The translations under genes and the position numbers were made by a program. From NCBI GenBank assembly GCA_028688535.1, contig JAQTXY010000017.1, forward strand, positions 1 to 13,299: 13,299 bases of DNA. Direction: 5' to 3'. Positions 1 to 8,059 of this stretch are shown here, one piece after another. Source of the DNA: Methanothrix sp. (lineage in GTDB: Archaea > Halobacteriota > Methanosarcinia > Methanotrichales > Methanotrichaceae). The notes below the pieces were generated by a model that was not told the DNA's origin, made no database searches, and saw only the letters and a list, made by a program, of their open reading frames with translations. Every line of letters begins with the position of its first letter. The first letter of the stretch is position 1.

Positions 1-604
1 TTGCCGGGCAGTAAAGTGTAGCATTGCCTCCTATATCGGGATTTGCCACCTGCAGCAAGCTCTTATCAATTTTTGAATCGTCAGTCACGGTAAGGTCGAG
101 ACCGGCCTGTGCAAGCATGGCTTTCCTTGCCTGGGGGACTTCTTTGATATCTTCTGCCGCCAGAGGCTCGGAGATAACAGGGACCTCGAGAGTTGCCGTA
201 ATATAAGCTTTCAGCCCGTCTTTATGAGCGGCATCAACCAGAGATTTAACAAGATCTCCGGCTGTTGCATGGATAGTTATGGTGCTGATATTTGCTGCTT
301 TAAATGTACTAAGGATAGCAGAGACACCATATTTCTGCAGATCGCCTTCTTCCACCCAGCCGTTTCTGTCTCCAGCTTGGACCACTTTGGGAAGGATCAA
401 CAAGGGCAATGTTCTGGTCTGATTCTCCTCAGACCAGATGGCTAGAGGAGTAGCCGCAATGGCTGCATGCCAATCGTCTGCGCCAACCATAACCACATCA
501 GCTAGCTCGCCCTTAACACCTCTTTCCAGGGGCGCGTCCTCTGCCAAGCATAGCCCTGAAATGGACATGATTGCTATGAATAGTATTAGATATTGCAGCC
601 TCAA
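1..604 (-). CDS. Secreted CWB2-like surface protein, partial (C-terminus beyond left edge)
   Basis: A continuous minus-strand reading frame of about 201 codons runs from a TTG at 604 to the left edge without a stop. The TTG overlaps the TGA of the upstream gene (601-603) as TTGA, which suggests translational coupling and decides the start. Residues 1-21 are a typical signal peptide (Arg near the N-terminus, hydrophobic core, ending LCLA), so the product is probably exported. After it comes a motif ADVVMVGADDWHAAIAATP (about residues 32-50) followed by LPLLILPK, which parallels the C-terminal half of the neighbouring protein (MVILTGDD at residue 351). This pattern resembles cell-wall-binding-repeat/CWB2-like folds found in archaeal surface proteins. 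No enzymatic motif is visible. Family placement is tentative; that the frame is coding and secreted is well supported by the absence of stops, the signal peptide and the overlap. Confidence 0.75.
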   Translation of the reverse strand, partial: MRLQYLILFIAIMSISGLCLAEDAPLERGVKGELADVVMVGADDWHAAIAATPLAIWSEENQTRTLPLLILPKVVQAGDRNGWVEEGDLQKYGVSAILSTFKAANISTITIHATAGDLVKSLVDAAHKDGLKAYITATLEVPVISEPLAAEDIKEVPQARKAMLAQAGLDLTVTDDSKIDKSLLQVANPDIGGNATLYCPA

Positions 605-2187
605 GCTTTCACCTCTTCGGTTTTAATGCCTGCGCTTTGCAGTGGCTTTGCATATTCCGCTCCAATCTCGCCTATGAGGAGCGCTTTGGAGAGGGTAACA
701 TTTCTCTTAGTCATTTCAGCTATCACAGTATTGACCTTCTCAGTCACATTGCCCTTGCATACAATTATTGGCGCTCCCGCCGTCCTGGCCTTCTCATAGG
801 CTCGGAAGATATCAGCTGGCAGATAGCTGGTTAAGACCACCTCGGCCGTTCCATTTTGCCAGACATCTTCGGCAAAGAGCCAGCAATCTTCGTAAAGGCT
901 GCCTGTGTCAATGCGTTTGATTTCCACGCCCTGCAATGCCGTTTCCGCTTCCTTAGTGACAATGGATTGATTGCCCAATATCAAGATCCTGGAATAGTCT
1001 TGCAGCTTCTCTTGATCTGTTTCGCTCATCTTTCCAGGAGGAATTGTAATCAGGTCGAAATCGGTTGTTTTATTGCTCATAGTGGATACGGATGCGATAG
1101 TGCTGTAGAGGAAGTCATCCCCCGTGAGAATTACCATGCCTTGCGGCAAGATCACCTTGATGGATGCTACCTCTTCCGGCATGGGAATGCCCTGGGAATC
1201 CATGAGACGGAAGATTAGCGGATAGTCGCCGCTCTTTGATGCCAGCAAGGTGAAATTGGCAATGCCGGGCTTAAGCGGCGTGACCTCTACCGTTTGGGCT
1301 AGAGGTATAACCATAAGCTCAGGAGGCGTTACTATCCCCACCATCACCTTTTCCTTAACATCCAGCATGATATTGAAGGAGCCCTTGTAGGTCTTGTTGG
1401 TTACAATTATTTCCGGGACCTTGATTTCTACGTTATAGCCCCTAACTTCCGCGGCAAAATCGACCTGTGCATCAACGGACGAATTCATGGACTGATTGCC
1501 CAAAGATTTGGCTACTATTGCCATGATGCCTTTCTTGCCTGGCAATGATGTTTGCACCTGGAGCTTCATGGTATGAGTTATACCCGGGTCTAGAGGCACA
1601 TCATAGGGAAGGCCCTGCGTTTTTTCTCCATCGAGCAAGGTCACGCTCCAACCTTCAGGGAGCAAACCGGTTTCGATTGAGGCTACATCTCTAAAAACAC
1701 CTAGATTCTTGACAGCCAGATCGAACTGAGCGATATCGTTAGCATTGGCAGAGAGCTTTGCAGACTTGGCATCATCTATGGTCATGCTTATGCCATAGCT
1801 CTCCTGTCCGATAACTGTCAGGTTAAAGTCAATTCTCATGGGAAGCGAGGGAGGCGCGCTATCCAGCAGATATAAAAATCCTGTGTAGGATCCAGGTCGC
1901 GTCTCCGGAGGTAAGGCAAAGTATATCTTAATCTCTGCATTATCCTGAGGCTTGAGTGGTTTTTCTTCCGGAATGCCCAAGAATATGAAATCTCTCGCAG
2001 TGCCACTCATTTCGGTTTTTGATATCTTGAAGATCGTCGCATCACCTATATTGGTTACCTTTAGCGTTCTCTCCTCCAAATCACCGGAATGGAGCACAAC
2101 ATCAAATCTTTCCTTGTCTGCTTCCAGCTGGGCAGAGCCGGCAGCAATCAGCAGGAATAGAATAATAATCGGGTATATCTGCCTCAT
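601..2187 (-). CDS. Secreted surface protein with NEW3-like beta-sandwich and CWB2-like domains
   Basis: Encodes 528 residues. Residues 1-19 are a signal peptide (MRQIYPIIILFLLIAAGSA) with likely cleavage before Gln20, and no C-terminal membrane anchor is seen. Residues about 20-130 and 150-250 read as Ig-like/NEW3-type beta-sandwich modules: repeated phrases such as LKVTNIGDATIF and LAVKNLGVFRDVA, and LLPEGWSVTLLDG, are typical of extracellular adhesive or scaffold domains. From residue 351 (MVILTGDDF) a Rossmann-like region resembles cell-wall-binding repeat 2. Several N-x-S/T sites could be glycosylated. The ATG at 2187 has a GGTG four bases upstream. The gene overlaps the next minus-strand gene by TTGA, so the two are probably an operon of surface proteins. 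The function is not known; an envelope or S-layer-associated role is an inference from export and domain types. Confidence 0.85.
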   Translation of the reverse strand: MRQIYPIIILFLLIAAGSAQLEADKERFDVVLHSGDLEERTLKVTNIGDATIFKISKTEMSGTARDFIFLGIPEEKPLKPQDNAEIKIYFALPPETRPGSYTGFLYLLDSAPPSLPMRIDFNLTVIGQESYGISMTIDDAKSAKLSANANDIAQFDLAVKNLGVFRDVASIETGLLPEGWSVTLLDGEKTQGLPYDVPLDPGITHTMKLQVQTSLPGKKGIMAIVAKSLGNQSMNSSVDAQVDFAAEVRGYNVEIKVPEIIVTNKTYKGSFNIMLDVKEKVMVGIVTPPELMVIPLAQTVEVTPLKPGIANFTLLASKSGDYPLIFRLMDSQGIPMPEEVASIKVILPQGMVILTGDDFLYSTIASVSTMSNKTTDFDLITIPPGKMSETDQEKLQDYSRILILGNQSIVTKEAETALQGVEIKRIDTGSLYEDCWLFAEDVWQNGTAEVVLTSYLPADIFRAYEKARTAGAPIIVCKGNVTEKVNTVIAEMTKRNVTLSKALLIGEIGAEYAKPLQSAGIKTEEVKA

Positions 2188-2249
2188 CTAACACCACACG
2201 ACGGCATACGCCAGATTTTGATATAGTTAGTATCCAACTGCTTTTCCCA

Positions 2250-2258
2250 TTTATAAAT
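2250..2258. promoter_or_regulatory. TATA-like element between divergent genes
   Basis: The near-palindromic ATTTATAAA lies between the minus-strand surface-protein gene (start 2187) and the plus-strand DUF2240 gene. For the minus strand it would place a transcription start near 2225-2230 and a leader of about 40 bases. Because it is nearly symmetrical it could also act on the plus strand. Position and sequence fit an archaeal TATA box; no BRE element was convincingly seen. Confidence 0.35.
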
Positions 2259-2300
2259 TCTCACTCAAAGGAATAAATAACCTTCTCCTCTCGACGGGCT

Positions 2301-2309
2301 AGTTTATAT
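2301..2309 (+). promoter_or_regulatory. TATA-like element upstream of the DUF2240/rSAM operon
   Basis: AGTTTATAT sits about 40 bases before the TTG at 2345. A start of transcription about 25 bases downstream (near 2330) would fall after the ATG at 2315 and before the TTG, which is one reason to prefer the TTG as the start codon. Confidence 0.35.
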
Positions 2310-2344
2310 CTGTTATGCATCAGACCAGGTTATTTGGTGTTTGC

Positions 2345-2842
2345 TTGGACCCTGAAAAAGCCTTTCTGGTAGCCACGCCCTTCAAGAAGCGCGGCAAGAC
2401 GAGCCTGAAGATCAGCGACTTTATCTTTGCTTTATCCCTCGATCTGAAATGGGGACCGCCTGAGAAGGTGCGCGCTCTTTTGCGGGAAGCGGAAGCTGAA
2501 GGCATGGTTAAGATGGAGGGTGATATGGTAAATGCGGTCTTTGATGCGGCGGCTGTGGAGGTTCCCCTGGGTTTCAAGCCGTCCACTGAGGAGGGAATAC
2601 TGGATCAGGGAATCAGGCTCATCACATCTCATACCGGCATGAGCCGAAAAGAAGTCATTGCTCTTGCCAATGAGAAACAGGATTCTCTCAAGAAGCTGGT
2701 GGAGCTGGATGCCGTAGTGCTGCTCATCGCCAGGGAGATGGGCATCGATGTCAGCGAGCTGGCCGCCAGTGCCTACCAGAACCTGCTGGGCCGCGGAAAG
2801 GAAGAAACGGGCATTTCTGCCAGTCCGGAATCGCAAGCTTAA
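2345..2842 (+). CDS. DUF2240 family protein (archaeal, function unknown)
   Basis: Encodes about 165 residues if started at TTG 2345. GGTG at 2336-2339 lies five bases before this codon, and the conserved block VATPFKKRGKTSL then falls close to the N-terminus as is usual for the family. An ATG at 2315 in the same frame would add ten residues, but it has no ribosome site and sits directly behind a TATA-like element. The region FIFALSLDLKWGPPEKVRAL followed by a short acidic helix looks like a winged-helix-type start seen in DUF2240 proteins; the C-terminal third (EVIALANEKQDSL onward) is helical. No catalytic residues are evident. It lies 28 bases upstream of the first radical SAM gene, so it is probably co-transcribed with it. 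DUF2240 has no established role; a DNA-binding or regulatory function is only a guess. Confidence 0.8.
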   Translation: MDPEKAFLVATPFKKRGKTSLKISDFIFALSLDLKWGPPEKVRALLREAEAEGMVKMEGDMVNAVFDAAAVEVPLGFKPSTEEGILDQGIRLITSHTGMSRKEVIALANEKQDSLKKLVELDAVVLLIAREMGIDVSELAASAYQNLLGRGKEETGISASPESQA

Positions 2843-2870
2843 TCTTCCATGGAGAAGGGAGAAGGGATTT

Positions 2871-4265
2871 ATGACTCCCAGGGTTCTATTCACAACCATT
2901 TATAGAAAGGGCTCCGAACCTTACGATTACATCGGAGCCAATACCAGGTCATGGTTCAGATTCTACTGGCCGCGCATCCAGTCGTTTGGTCTGCGATTTC
3001 TCAAGCAGAACATCCCTGAGCTGGAGATCCTGGAGTTTCCCACCTGGGATGAGTACCAAAAGAAACTGCAAGAGGGATGGGATGTGGTGGGGCTCTCGTT
3101 TTATCTGAGCGAGACCCATGAAGCCATAGAGATGGCGCAGGCGGCGCGCTCTGCTGGCGTTGGCGAGGTCTGGGCAGGCAACTACGGCGCGCTGACCACT
3201 GCCGTGCAGGATAAGTTCGATCGCATCTTCGTTGGCTACTCGGAGCGAGAGGTCGCACCCTATTTCGGACGGCAGGTTAAAGATATCATTCACCCTCCGC
3301 TTATCGAATATCTCAATACGCCTTTCAACATCAAACTGAATATTTATGGGGTGCTGTTCACCACGCGCGGCTGCCCGGTGGGCTGCAAGTTCTGTCAGAC
3401 GCCGGTCTTCTGCAATAAGCCCAATATCATCCCATTGCAGAGCATTGAGAGAGTCTTAGCTTACTACAAGGAGCAAGGCATCAATGTGGTTTTGATAGAA
3501 GATGAGAACTTTGGCTGCAATCGCCGCCATGCTGATGCGGTAGTCGAGCTATTGGACAAGTATCAGATGGTTTGGGGTTGCATGGCTAGGGCCGACTATC
3601 TGAGGAAGAAGATAGACGACTGGGCGGACATGAGGAAGAAGAACGGCAGAAAGGTGGCCGGATTTGGGGGCGCGGCCATCGGCATAGAGAATCTGCATCA
3701 AGAGCGCCTGGACGATATCAAGAAGAAGGAAGGCACCGAGGATATTTTAGAGACACTGCGCATGCTGCAGGCTCGGGGGCTGGGCACAGTAGGGTATTAT
3801 ATGATCGGCTTTGAGGAAGACACCAAAGAGTCGCTACGCGAGGACATAAAGAAGCTGGCCGCCCTCAAGCTGGATATAACTCAGATCTGCGTCATAACTC
3901 CTCTGCCTCAGACGCCCATGTGGACGGAGATTGTGGAGAAGTTCGGCATCTGGGATCAGGATTATCATCACTACGACGGCAAGCACATGGTCTGGAATCA
4001 TCCTCAAATCAAGCCTGAGGAGTTTCCGAAGATCTTGGATTGGTCTTTCAAGCAGGTTCATCCCTGGTATACGCCTTTTCGCACCTCATCCCGAGTTTGG
4101 GGCAATGCCTATCGCTACGGAGGCTGGGAAGGAGTGAAAGAAGTTGCCGCCTACATCAGCCGGGCTAACAAATTCGACTGGAATGCCGGACTACGACTGC
4201 TGGATGTGGATGAGAGCGGAAGAGAACAGAGCCATAGCGAACAGAAACGGAGCGTTCGAGCGTAA
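2871..4265 (+). CDS. B12-binding-type radical SAM protein (first of tandem pair)
   Basis: The open frame extends upstream to 2748, but the ATG at 2871 is preceded by purine-rich GGAGAAGGGAGAAGGG, lies outside the DUF2240 gene and starts a sensible protein (MTPRVLFTTIYRKG), giving 464 residues. Residues 1-150 are a Rossmann-like cobalamin-binding-type domain (GWDVVGLSFYLSETHEAI, then VWAGNYGAL and FVGYSEREV). I do not see the DxHxxG base-off motif. The radical SAM cluster motif is RGCPVGCKFC with Cys168, Cys172 and Cys175, followed by a TIM-barrel with IEDENFG and GFGGAAIGIENL. Such enzymes cleave S-adenosylmethionine to a 5'-deoxyadenosyl radical; many with this architecture methylate unactivated carbons or rearrange rings, but the substrate here is not deducible. 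The next gene is a second, clearly different member 23 bases downstream. Confidence 0.88.
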   Translation: MTPRVLFTTIYRKGSEPYDYIGANTRSWFRFYWPRIQSFGLRFLKQNIPELEILEFPTWDEYQKKLQEGWDVVGLSFYLSETHEAIEMAQAARSAGVGEVWAGNYGALTTAVQDKFDRIFVGYSEREVAPYFGRQVKDIIHPPLIEYLNTPFNIKLNIYGVLFTTRGCPVGCKFCQTPVFCNKPNIIPLQSIERVLAYYKEQGINVVLIEDENFGCNRRHADAVVELLDKYQMVWGCMARADYLRKKIDDWADMRKKNGRKVAGFGGAAIGIENLHQERLDDIKKKEGTEDILETLRMLQARGLGTVGYYMIGFEEDTKESLREDIKKLAALKLDITQICVITPLPQTPMWTEIVEKFGIWDQDYHHYDGKHMVWNHPQIKPEEFPKILDWSFKQVHPWYTPFRTSSRVWGNAYRYGGWEGVKEVAAYISRANKFDWNAGLRLLDVDESGREQSHSEQKRSVRA

Positions 4266-4288
4266 TTAGCAGATGCAGAAGGTAATGG

Positions 4289-5770
4289 ATGAAAATATTA
4301 CTATTATCATCTCCCATAGTTCAGCTTGATTTTGATCGCATCGCTCGGGTTCCCAATCTCGGACTTGCTTCTCTTGCGGCTCATGTGGATGATCTATGCA
4401 CGGTGCATGTGGCGGATATTCACGGCCTGAAGAATCACCGCGAGTATGTGAGCCGGATTGTAAACAGCTATGACCTGGTGGGCCTTACCGCCATGAGTTT
4501 TCAGTACAATGAAGCTCTGGCACTGGCAGCCATTGCCAAGCAGGCAGGCGCAGAGACGGTTTTCGGAGGCTATCATCCCACGCTGGCTGCAGAGGAGATC
4601 GGCAATAGCCTGGATGCCGCCCTCATCGACTACATTGTGCGCGGCGAAGGCGAAGCCACCTTCCGGGAGCTGGTGGCGTCAAAGCTGGCTGGAAAGAGCC
4701 CGCAGGGCATACTGGGCCTCTCCTACCACGAGAAAGATGCAGAAGCAAGTGGAGGGGAAAGGAATCGAATGGTCCACAATCCCCCCAGACCTCTGCTCTC
4801 TGTGGAGGAAATTCGCATGCCCAACAGGGATGCGCGTCTCATAACCAAGGGCTTCTACAGCTTTGATGTGCCCATTGACTGCGTTGAGACCAGCCGGGGC
4901 TGCACCCAGGGCTGCAAGTTCTGCTCTATCAATCTCATGTACGGCCGGCGCTTCCGCCGCTTTTCCATCGAGAGGGTGATCGAGGACATCCGGGACGCAG
5001 AGGCGCACGGTGCCGGATCTATATTCGTCCCGGACGACAACATAACCCTCGATCCCAAGCGGCTGGAGCGGCTATGCCAGGCCATCATCGATGCCGGGCT
5101 TACCCATATGCGCTACAAGACACAGGCCTCCGCCTCGGGCATTGCATCCAGCAAGCAGTTGGTGGACAAGATGGGTGAGGCGGGCTTTGACGGCGTCTTC
5201 TTGGGAGTGGAGAGCATCAACAAAAGGAACCTGGAATTCCTGGGCAAGGGCAAGATGTCCAATGATGCCGAAAAAGCGGTGAAGTACCTGCATGATAATA
5301 ATATAATCGTCTCCACCGGCCTGATCGGCGGCAATCCCGATGACGATGAGGAGGACCTGTGGGAGAATTTCAAGCTGGCCAGGCGACTCAAGGTGGACTT
5401 TCCCATCTTCTACATCTCCACGCCTTACCCCAAGACGGAAATGCGATCCGAGCTGGAGGAGATGGGGCTGGTCACCAACAGCGACTTCACCAGGTACGAC
5501 GGGCTGCATGCCAACCTGAAGACCAAACACCTGAGCGAAGAAGAGGTGCAATTCATCACCTGGCAGATGAATGCCCGCTACTATGATCTGCAGTGGCTGC
5601 GGTATAATAAAGTAAAAAAGCTCTATCCCAAATGGTTTGCCGGCGAAATGCGCAGGCTGGCGCCCTTTTATGCCAAACGAAAGCTGGACCTGGCACTGGG
5701 GCGGCGCACGGCGCGCGACTTCTTCCGGGAGGATCTGGCAAGCGGGGAGCTGTGCAAGGGAGTGATTTAA
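4289..5770 (+). CDS. B12-binding-type radical SAM protein (second of tandem pair)
   Basis: Encodes 493 residues from ATG 4289, with GAAGGT at about 4278-4283 as ribosome site. An N-terminal cobalamin-binding-type domain covers about residues 1-150: VPNLGLASLAAHV, YDLVGLTAMSFQYNEAL, FGGYHPTLAAEE and VRGEGEATFRELV are the usual landmarks. The radical SAM motif SRGCTQGCKFC supplies Cys205, Cys209 and Cys212. The barrel continues with FVPDDNITLDPKRLERLC, GVFLGVESINKRNL and STGLIGGNPDDDEEDL. The C-terminal about 70 residues are basic and helical, a common place for a substrate or membrane-facing module. It belongs to the broad class that includes BchE- and HpnP-like enzymes, but I cannot assign a substrate. 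The tight spacing with the preceding radical SAM gene implies both act in one pathway. Confidence 0.88.
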   Translation: MKILLLSSPIVQLDFDRIARVPNLGLASLAAHVDDLCTVHVADIHGLKNHREYVSRIVNSYDLVGLTAMSFQYNEALALAAIAKQAGAETVFGGYHPTLAAEEIGNSLDAALIDYIVRGEGEATFRELVASKLAGKSPQGILGLSYHEKDAEASGGERNRMVHNPPRPLLSVEEIRMPNRDARLITKGFYSFDVPIDCVETSRGCTQGCKFCSINLMYGRRFRRFSIERVIEDIRDAEAHGAGSIFVPDDNITLDPKRLERLCQAIIDAGLTHMRYKTQASASGIASSKQLVDKMGEAGFDGVFLGVESINKRNLEFLGKGKMSNDAEKAVKYLHDNNIIVSTGLIGGNPDDDEEDLWENFKLARRLKVDFPIFYISTPYPKTEMRSELEEMGLVTNSDFTRYDGLHANLKTKHLSEEEVQFITWQMNARYYDLQWLRYNKVKKLYPKWFAGEMRRLAPFYAKRKLDLALGRRTARDFFREDLASGELCKGVI

Positions 5771-5803
5771 CTTCTATTTTATTATTATTAATTATATTAC
5801 TTT
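5771..5803 (+). terminator. T-rich archaeal-type terminator
   Basis: Directly after the stop of the second radical SAM gene the plus strand is a run of T-rich triplets (TTCTATTTTATTATTATT and following). Archaeal RNA polymerase commonly stops at such tracts without needing a hairpin. It separates the radical SAM operon from the next unit. Confidence 0.5.
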
Positions 5804-5815
5804 ATCACGTATTAC

Positions 5816-5823
5816 TATTTAAG
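5816..5823 (+). promoter_or_regulatory. TATA-like element upstream of the AlbA_2/ParA pair
   Basis: TATTTAAG is placed so that transcription would begin near 5845, leaving a leader of about 30 bases that contains the GGAG ribosome site at 5867-5870, six bases before the ATG at 5877. It supports independent expression of the two-gene unit. Confidence 0.35.
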
Positions 5824-5876
5824 GGAATAACTGAAATACAAAGAATGTGATTACCTAATATTGCTCGGAGAGACTA

Positions 5877-7061
5877 ATGGACCCGCAAGAACTTCAATTA
5901 AAGCTAATAGACCTTGAATCGGACTTGACTGAACGAAAGTCATCTCTGTCCAATCCAGATCGAGTAAGACAAGCTATCTGTGCATATGCTAATGATCTTC
6001 CAGATCACCGTAAGCCAGGTGTAATATTTATTGGAGCTAATGATGACGGATCTTGTGCAGGATTGAATGTGACTGATGAACTTCTGCTCCAATTATCTCA
6101 TATGCGGGATGATGGGAAGATTCAACCTTTCCCTTCTATTACAGTGGAAAAAAATGTAATAAACAAATGCGAGATGGTCGTAATAGTAGTAACTCCGTCT
6201 CTTGCTCCACCCATTCGGTTAGATGGAGTTACATGGATAAGGGTTGGTCCTCGCAGAGCGATCGCAACACCTGAAGAAGAAAAAATCCTTTCAGAACGGA
6301 GACGTTCCAGAGATTTGCCTTTTGATCTTCAGCCCGTTCCTTCAGCAACAGTCGAAGAACTTGATCTCGGTTTATTCGAGCGTGAATACCTTCCCTTAGC
6401 TATTGCTCCTCAAGTCCTTGAACAAAATACCCGTTCTACAAAGGATAAACTAAAAGCGTTGCGCTTTTTAACTCCAGAGGAACAACCTACTGTATTAGGG
6501 ATTTTGGTAATAGGGAAAGAAATCCAAGATTACATTCCTGGTGCGTACGTACAATTCTTAAGACTCGAAGGCATGAAGCTAACCGATCCCATTAGAGATC
6601 AGAAGATGATAGCTGGTCCTTTGCGGGAATTGCTCATGAGGATCGATGATGTACTTGAGGCCAATAATTCCATTAATACATCTATAACATCGGAGCGAGT
6701 AGAAATCAGGCGTCCCGAATATCCTTTGGCCGCCCTTCAGCAATTGGTCCGTAATGCAATACTTCATCGAACCTATGAAGGAACGAATTCCCCGGTTCGG
6801 ATCTATTGGTTCTCAGATCGCATCGAGATCCATAGCCCTGGAGGGCCCTTCGGGCAGGTCACAAAAGAGAATTTTGGGCAGCCTGGCGTAACTGATTATA
6901 GAAATCCTCATCTGGCTGAGGCCATGCGAGTCCTGGGCTATGTTCAACGTTTTGGATATGGCATTCAAATTGCAAAGAAGTTGCTGGAAGAGAATGGAAA
7001 TCCGCCTCCCATATTTGATGTTGAGCGGAATTTTATTCTGGTAACGGTGAGGAAGCAATAA
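5877..7061 (+). CDS. Schlafen AlbA_2 domain protein with divergent HATPase-type C-terminus
   Basis: Encodes 394 residues. The N-terminal about 130 residues match the AlbA_2 (Schlafen-type) module: an acidic/basic opener ESDLTERKSSLS, then VRQAICAYAND, GVIFIGANDDGSCAGL and a later VVTPSLAPPIRLDGVTWIRVG. About residues 270-375 form the divergent GHKL/HATPase_c_4 module common behind AlbA_2: LVRNAILHRTYEG with Asn293 and His297, IEIHSPGGPFG, and GYVQRFGYGIQIAK. Proteins of this arrangement are annotated as RNA-binding or RecG-C-terminal-like putative regulators; some Schlafen-type domains are nucleases or defence effectors, but activity here is not shown. The GGAG at 5867-5870 supports the ATG start. 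The stop TAA shares its last base with the ATG of the ParA-like gene, so the two are translationally coupled. Base composition is markedly poorer in G+C than in the flanking radical SAM genes. Confidence 0.85.
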   Translation: MDPQELQLKLIDLESDLTERKSSLSNPDRVRQAICAYANDLPDHRKPGVIFIGANDDGSCAGLNVTDELLLQLSHMRDDGKIQPFPSITVEKNVINKCEMVVIVVTPSLAPPIRLDGVTWIRVGPRRAIATPEEEKILSERRRSRDLPFDLQPVPSATVEELDLGLFEREYLPLAIAPQVLEQNTRSTKDKLKALRFLTPEEQPTVLGILVIGKEIQDYIPGAYVQFLRLEGMKLTDPIRDQKMIAGPLRELLMRIDDVLEANNSINTSITSERVEIRRPEYPLAALQQLVRNAILHRTYEGTNSPVRIYWFSDRIEIHSPGGPFGQVTKENFGQPGVTDYRNPHLAEAMRVLGYVQRFGYGIQIAKKLLEENGNPPPIFDVERNFILVTVRKQ

Positions 7062-8059
7062 TGGATGCCCCAATTATCGCATTTTTTAATAACAAGGGCG
7101 GTGTTGGAAAGACATCTTTGGTCTTCCATCTCTCCTGGATGTATGCGGACTTAGGGCTAGGAGTATTGGCAGCGGACCTTGATCCACAGGCCAATCTGAC
7201 GGCCGCATTTCTGGAAGACGAGCGACTTGAAGAGTTCTGGCCGGATGGTGAACATAGCAACACAGTTTATGGCAGCATTGAGCCTTTACTTCGTGGGACT
7301 GGAGATATCGTAGAGAAACCATATGTAGAGAGAATTGACGAACGGATCTATTTACTTCTCGGTGATCTTGCATTGTCCCGTTTTGAAGATGAGCTTTCTT
7401 CGCAGTGGCCTCAATGCCTGGATAAAAAAGAGCGAGCCTTTCGCGTCATATCTGCCTTTTGGCGAGTTATAGAACGAATAAAATGTGAACATAATATAGA
7501 TATTGTGCTTGTTGATCTCGGACCCAATCTGGGCGCAATTAACCGTGCGATACTTGTAGCCTCCGATTATTTGGCAATCCCTTTAGTGCCGGATCTTTTT
7601 TCACTTCAAGGGCTGAAAAACCTTGGACCGTCTATAATGGATTGGCGTGCTGGATGGGCTGACCGTCTAGACAGGAATCCTGCGAAAGATCTTTCTCTCC
7701 CGGCAGGTCGAATGGATCCAATCGGCTATGTGATAATGCAACATGCAGAGAAATTGGGCCGTCCCGTTAAGGCCTACGAACGCTGGGCAGAACGGATTCC
7801 TGTAGTCTATTCAGAAGAAATCTTGGGCAAAAAGTTGGAAACGGGAGTGGAAAGTAGTAAAAATCAAATGGGGTTGATAAGGCACTATCGAAGCCTGATG
7901 CCCATGGCCCAAGAAGCACACAAACCAATATTTCATCTGCGTCCCGCAGATGGGGCCATCGGTTCACTTCAGAATGCTGTCCGTGATGCAAAAGACAATT
8001 TCAAGCAGCTTGCTGTTGAGATTGCCAGGCGCTGCAATATTGCAGTACCGAACAATTGA
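7061..8059 (+). CDS. ParA/MinD-like P-loop ATPase, orphan (no ParB)
   Basis: Encodes 332 residues. The deviant Walker A motif of ParA/MinD ATPases is intact: KGGVGKTS with signature Lys12 and Lys17. The A' motif is DLDPQANLT (Asp39, Asp41) and the Walker B-like strand is VLVDLGPNLG with Asp152. These make it an ATP-dependent dimerising switch protein; family members position plasmids, chromosomes or protein complexes, or act in conflict systems. No ParB-like gene and no iteron or palindrome array is visible nearby, so classical partition is not supported. The ATG at 7061 overlaps the TAA of the AlbA_2 gene by one base, with GGTGAGGAAG just upstream, indicating obligate co-expression. The C-terminal part (after about residue 200) is longer than in minimal ParA proteins and contains no recognised extra domain. 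The pairing suggests that this ATPase works with the AlbA_2 protein. Confidence 0.88.
   Translation: MDAPIIAFFNNKGGVGKTSLVFHLSWMYADLGLGVLAADLDPQANLTAAFLEDERLEEFWPDGEHSNTVYGSIEPLLRGTGDIVEKPYVERIDERIYLLLGDLALSRFEDELSSQWPQCLDKKERAFRVISAFWRVIERIKCEHNIDIVLVDLGPNLGAINRAILVASDYLAIPLVPDLFSLQGLKNLGPSIMDWRAGWADRLDRNPAKDLSLPAGRMDPIGYVIMQHAEKLGRPVKAYERWAERIPVVYSEEILGKKLETGVESSKNQMGLIRHYRSLMPMAQEAHKPIFHLRPADGAIGSLQNAVRDAKDNFKQLAVEIARRCNIAVPNN

Noticed and set aside
2748..2870. Longer N-terminus for the first radical SAM protein
   Set aside because: The extra 41 residues overlap the DUF2240 gene in another frame and have no protein-like character; a purine-rich ribosome site precedes ATG 2871.
7061..8059. 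ParA-like gene as part of a plasmid partition locus or replication origin
   Set aside because: No ParB-like gene, replication initiator, iterons or AT-rich repeat array lies nearby, and the flanks are chromosomal-type methanogen genes.
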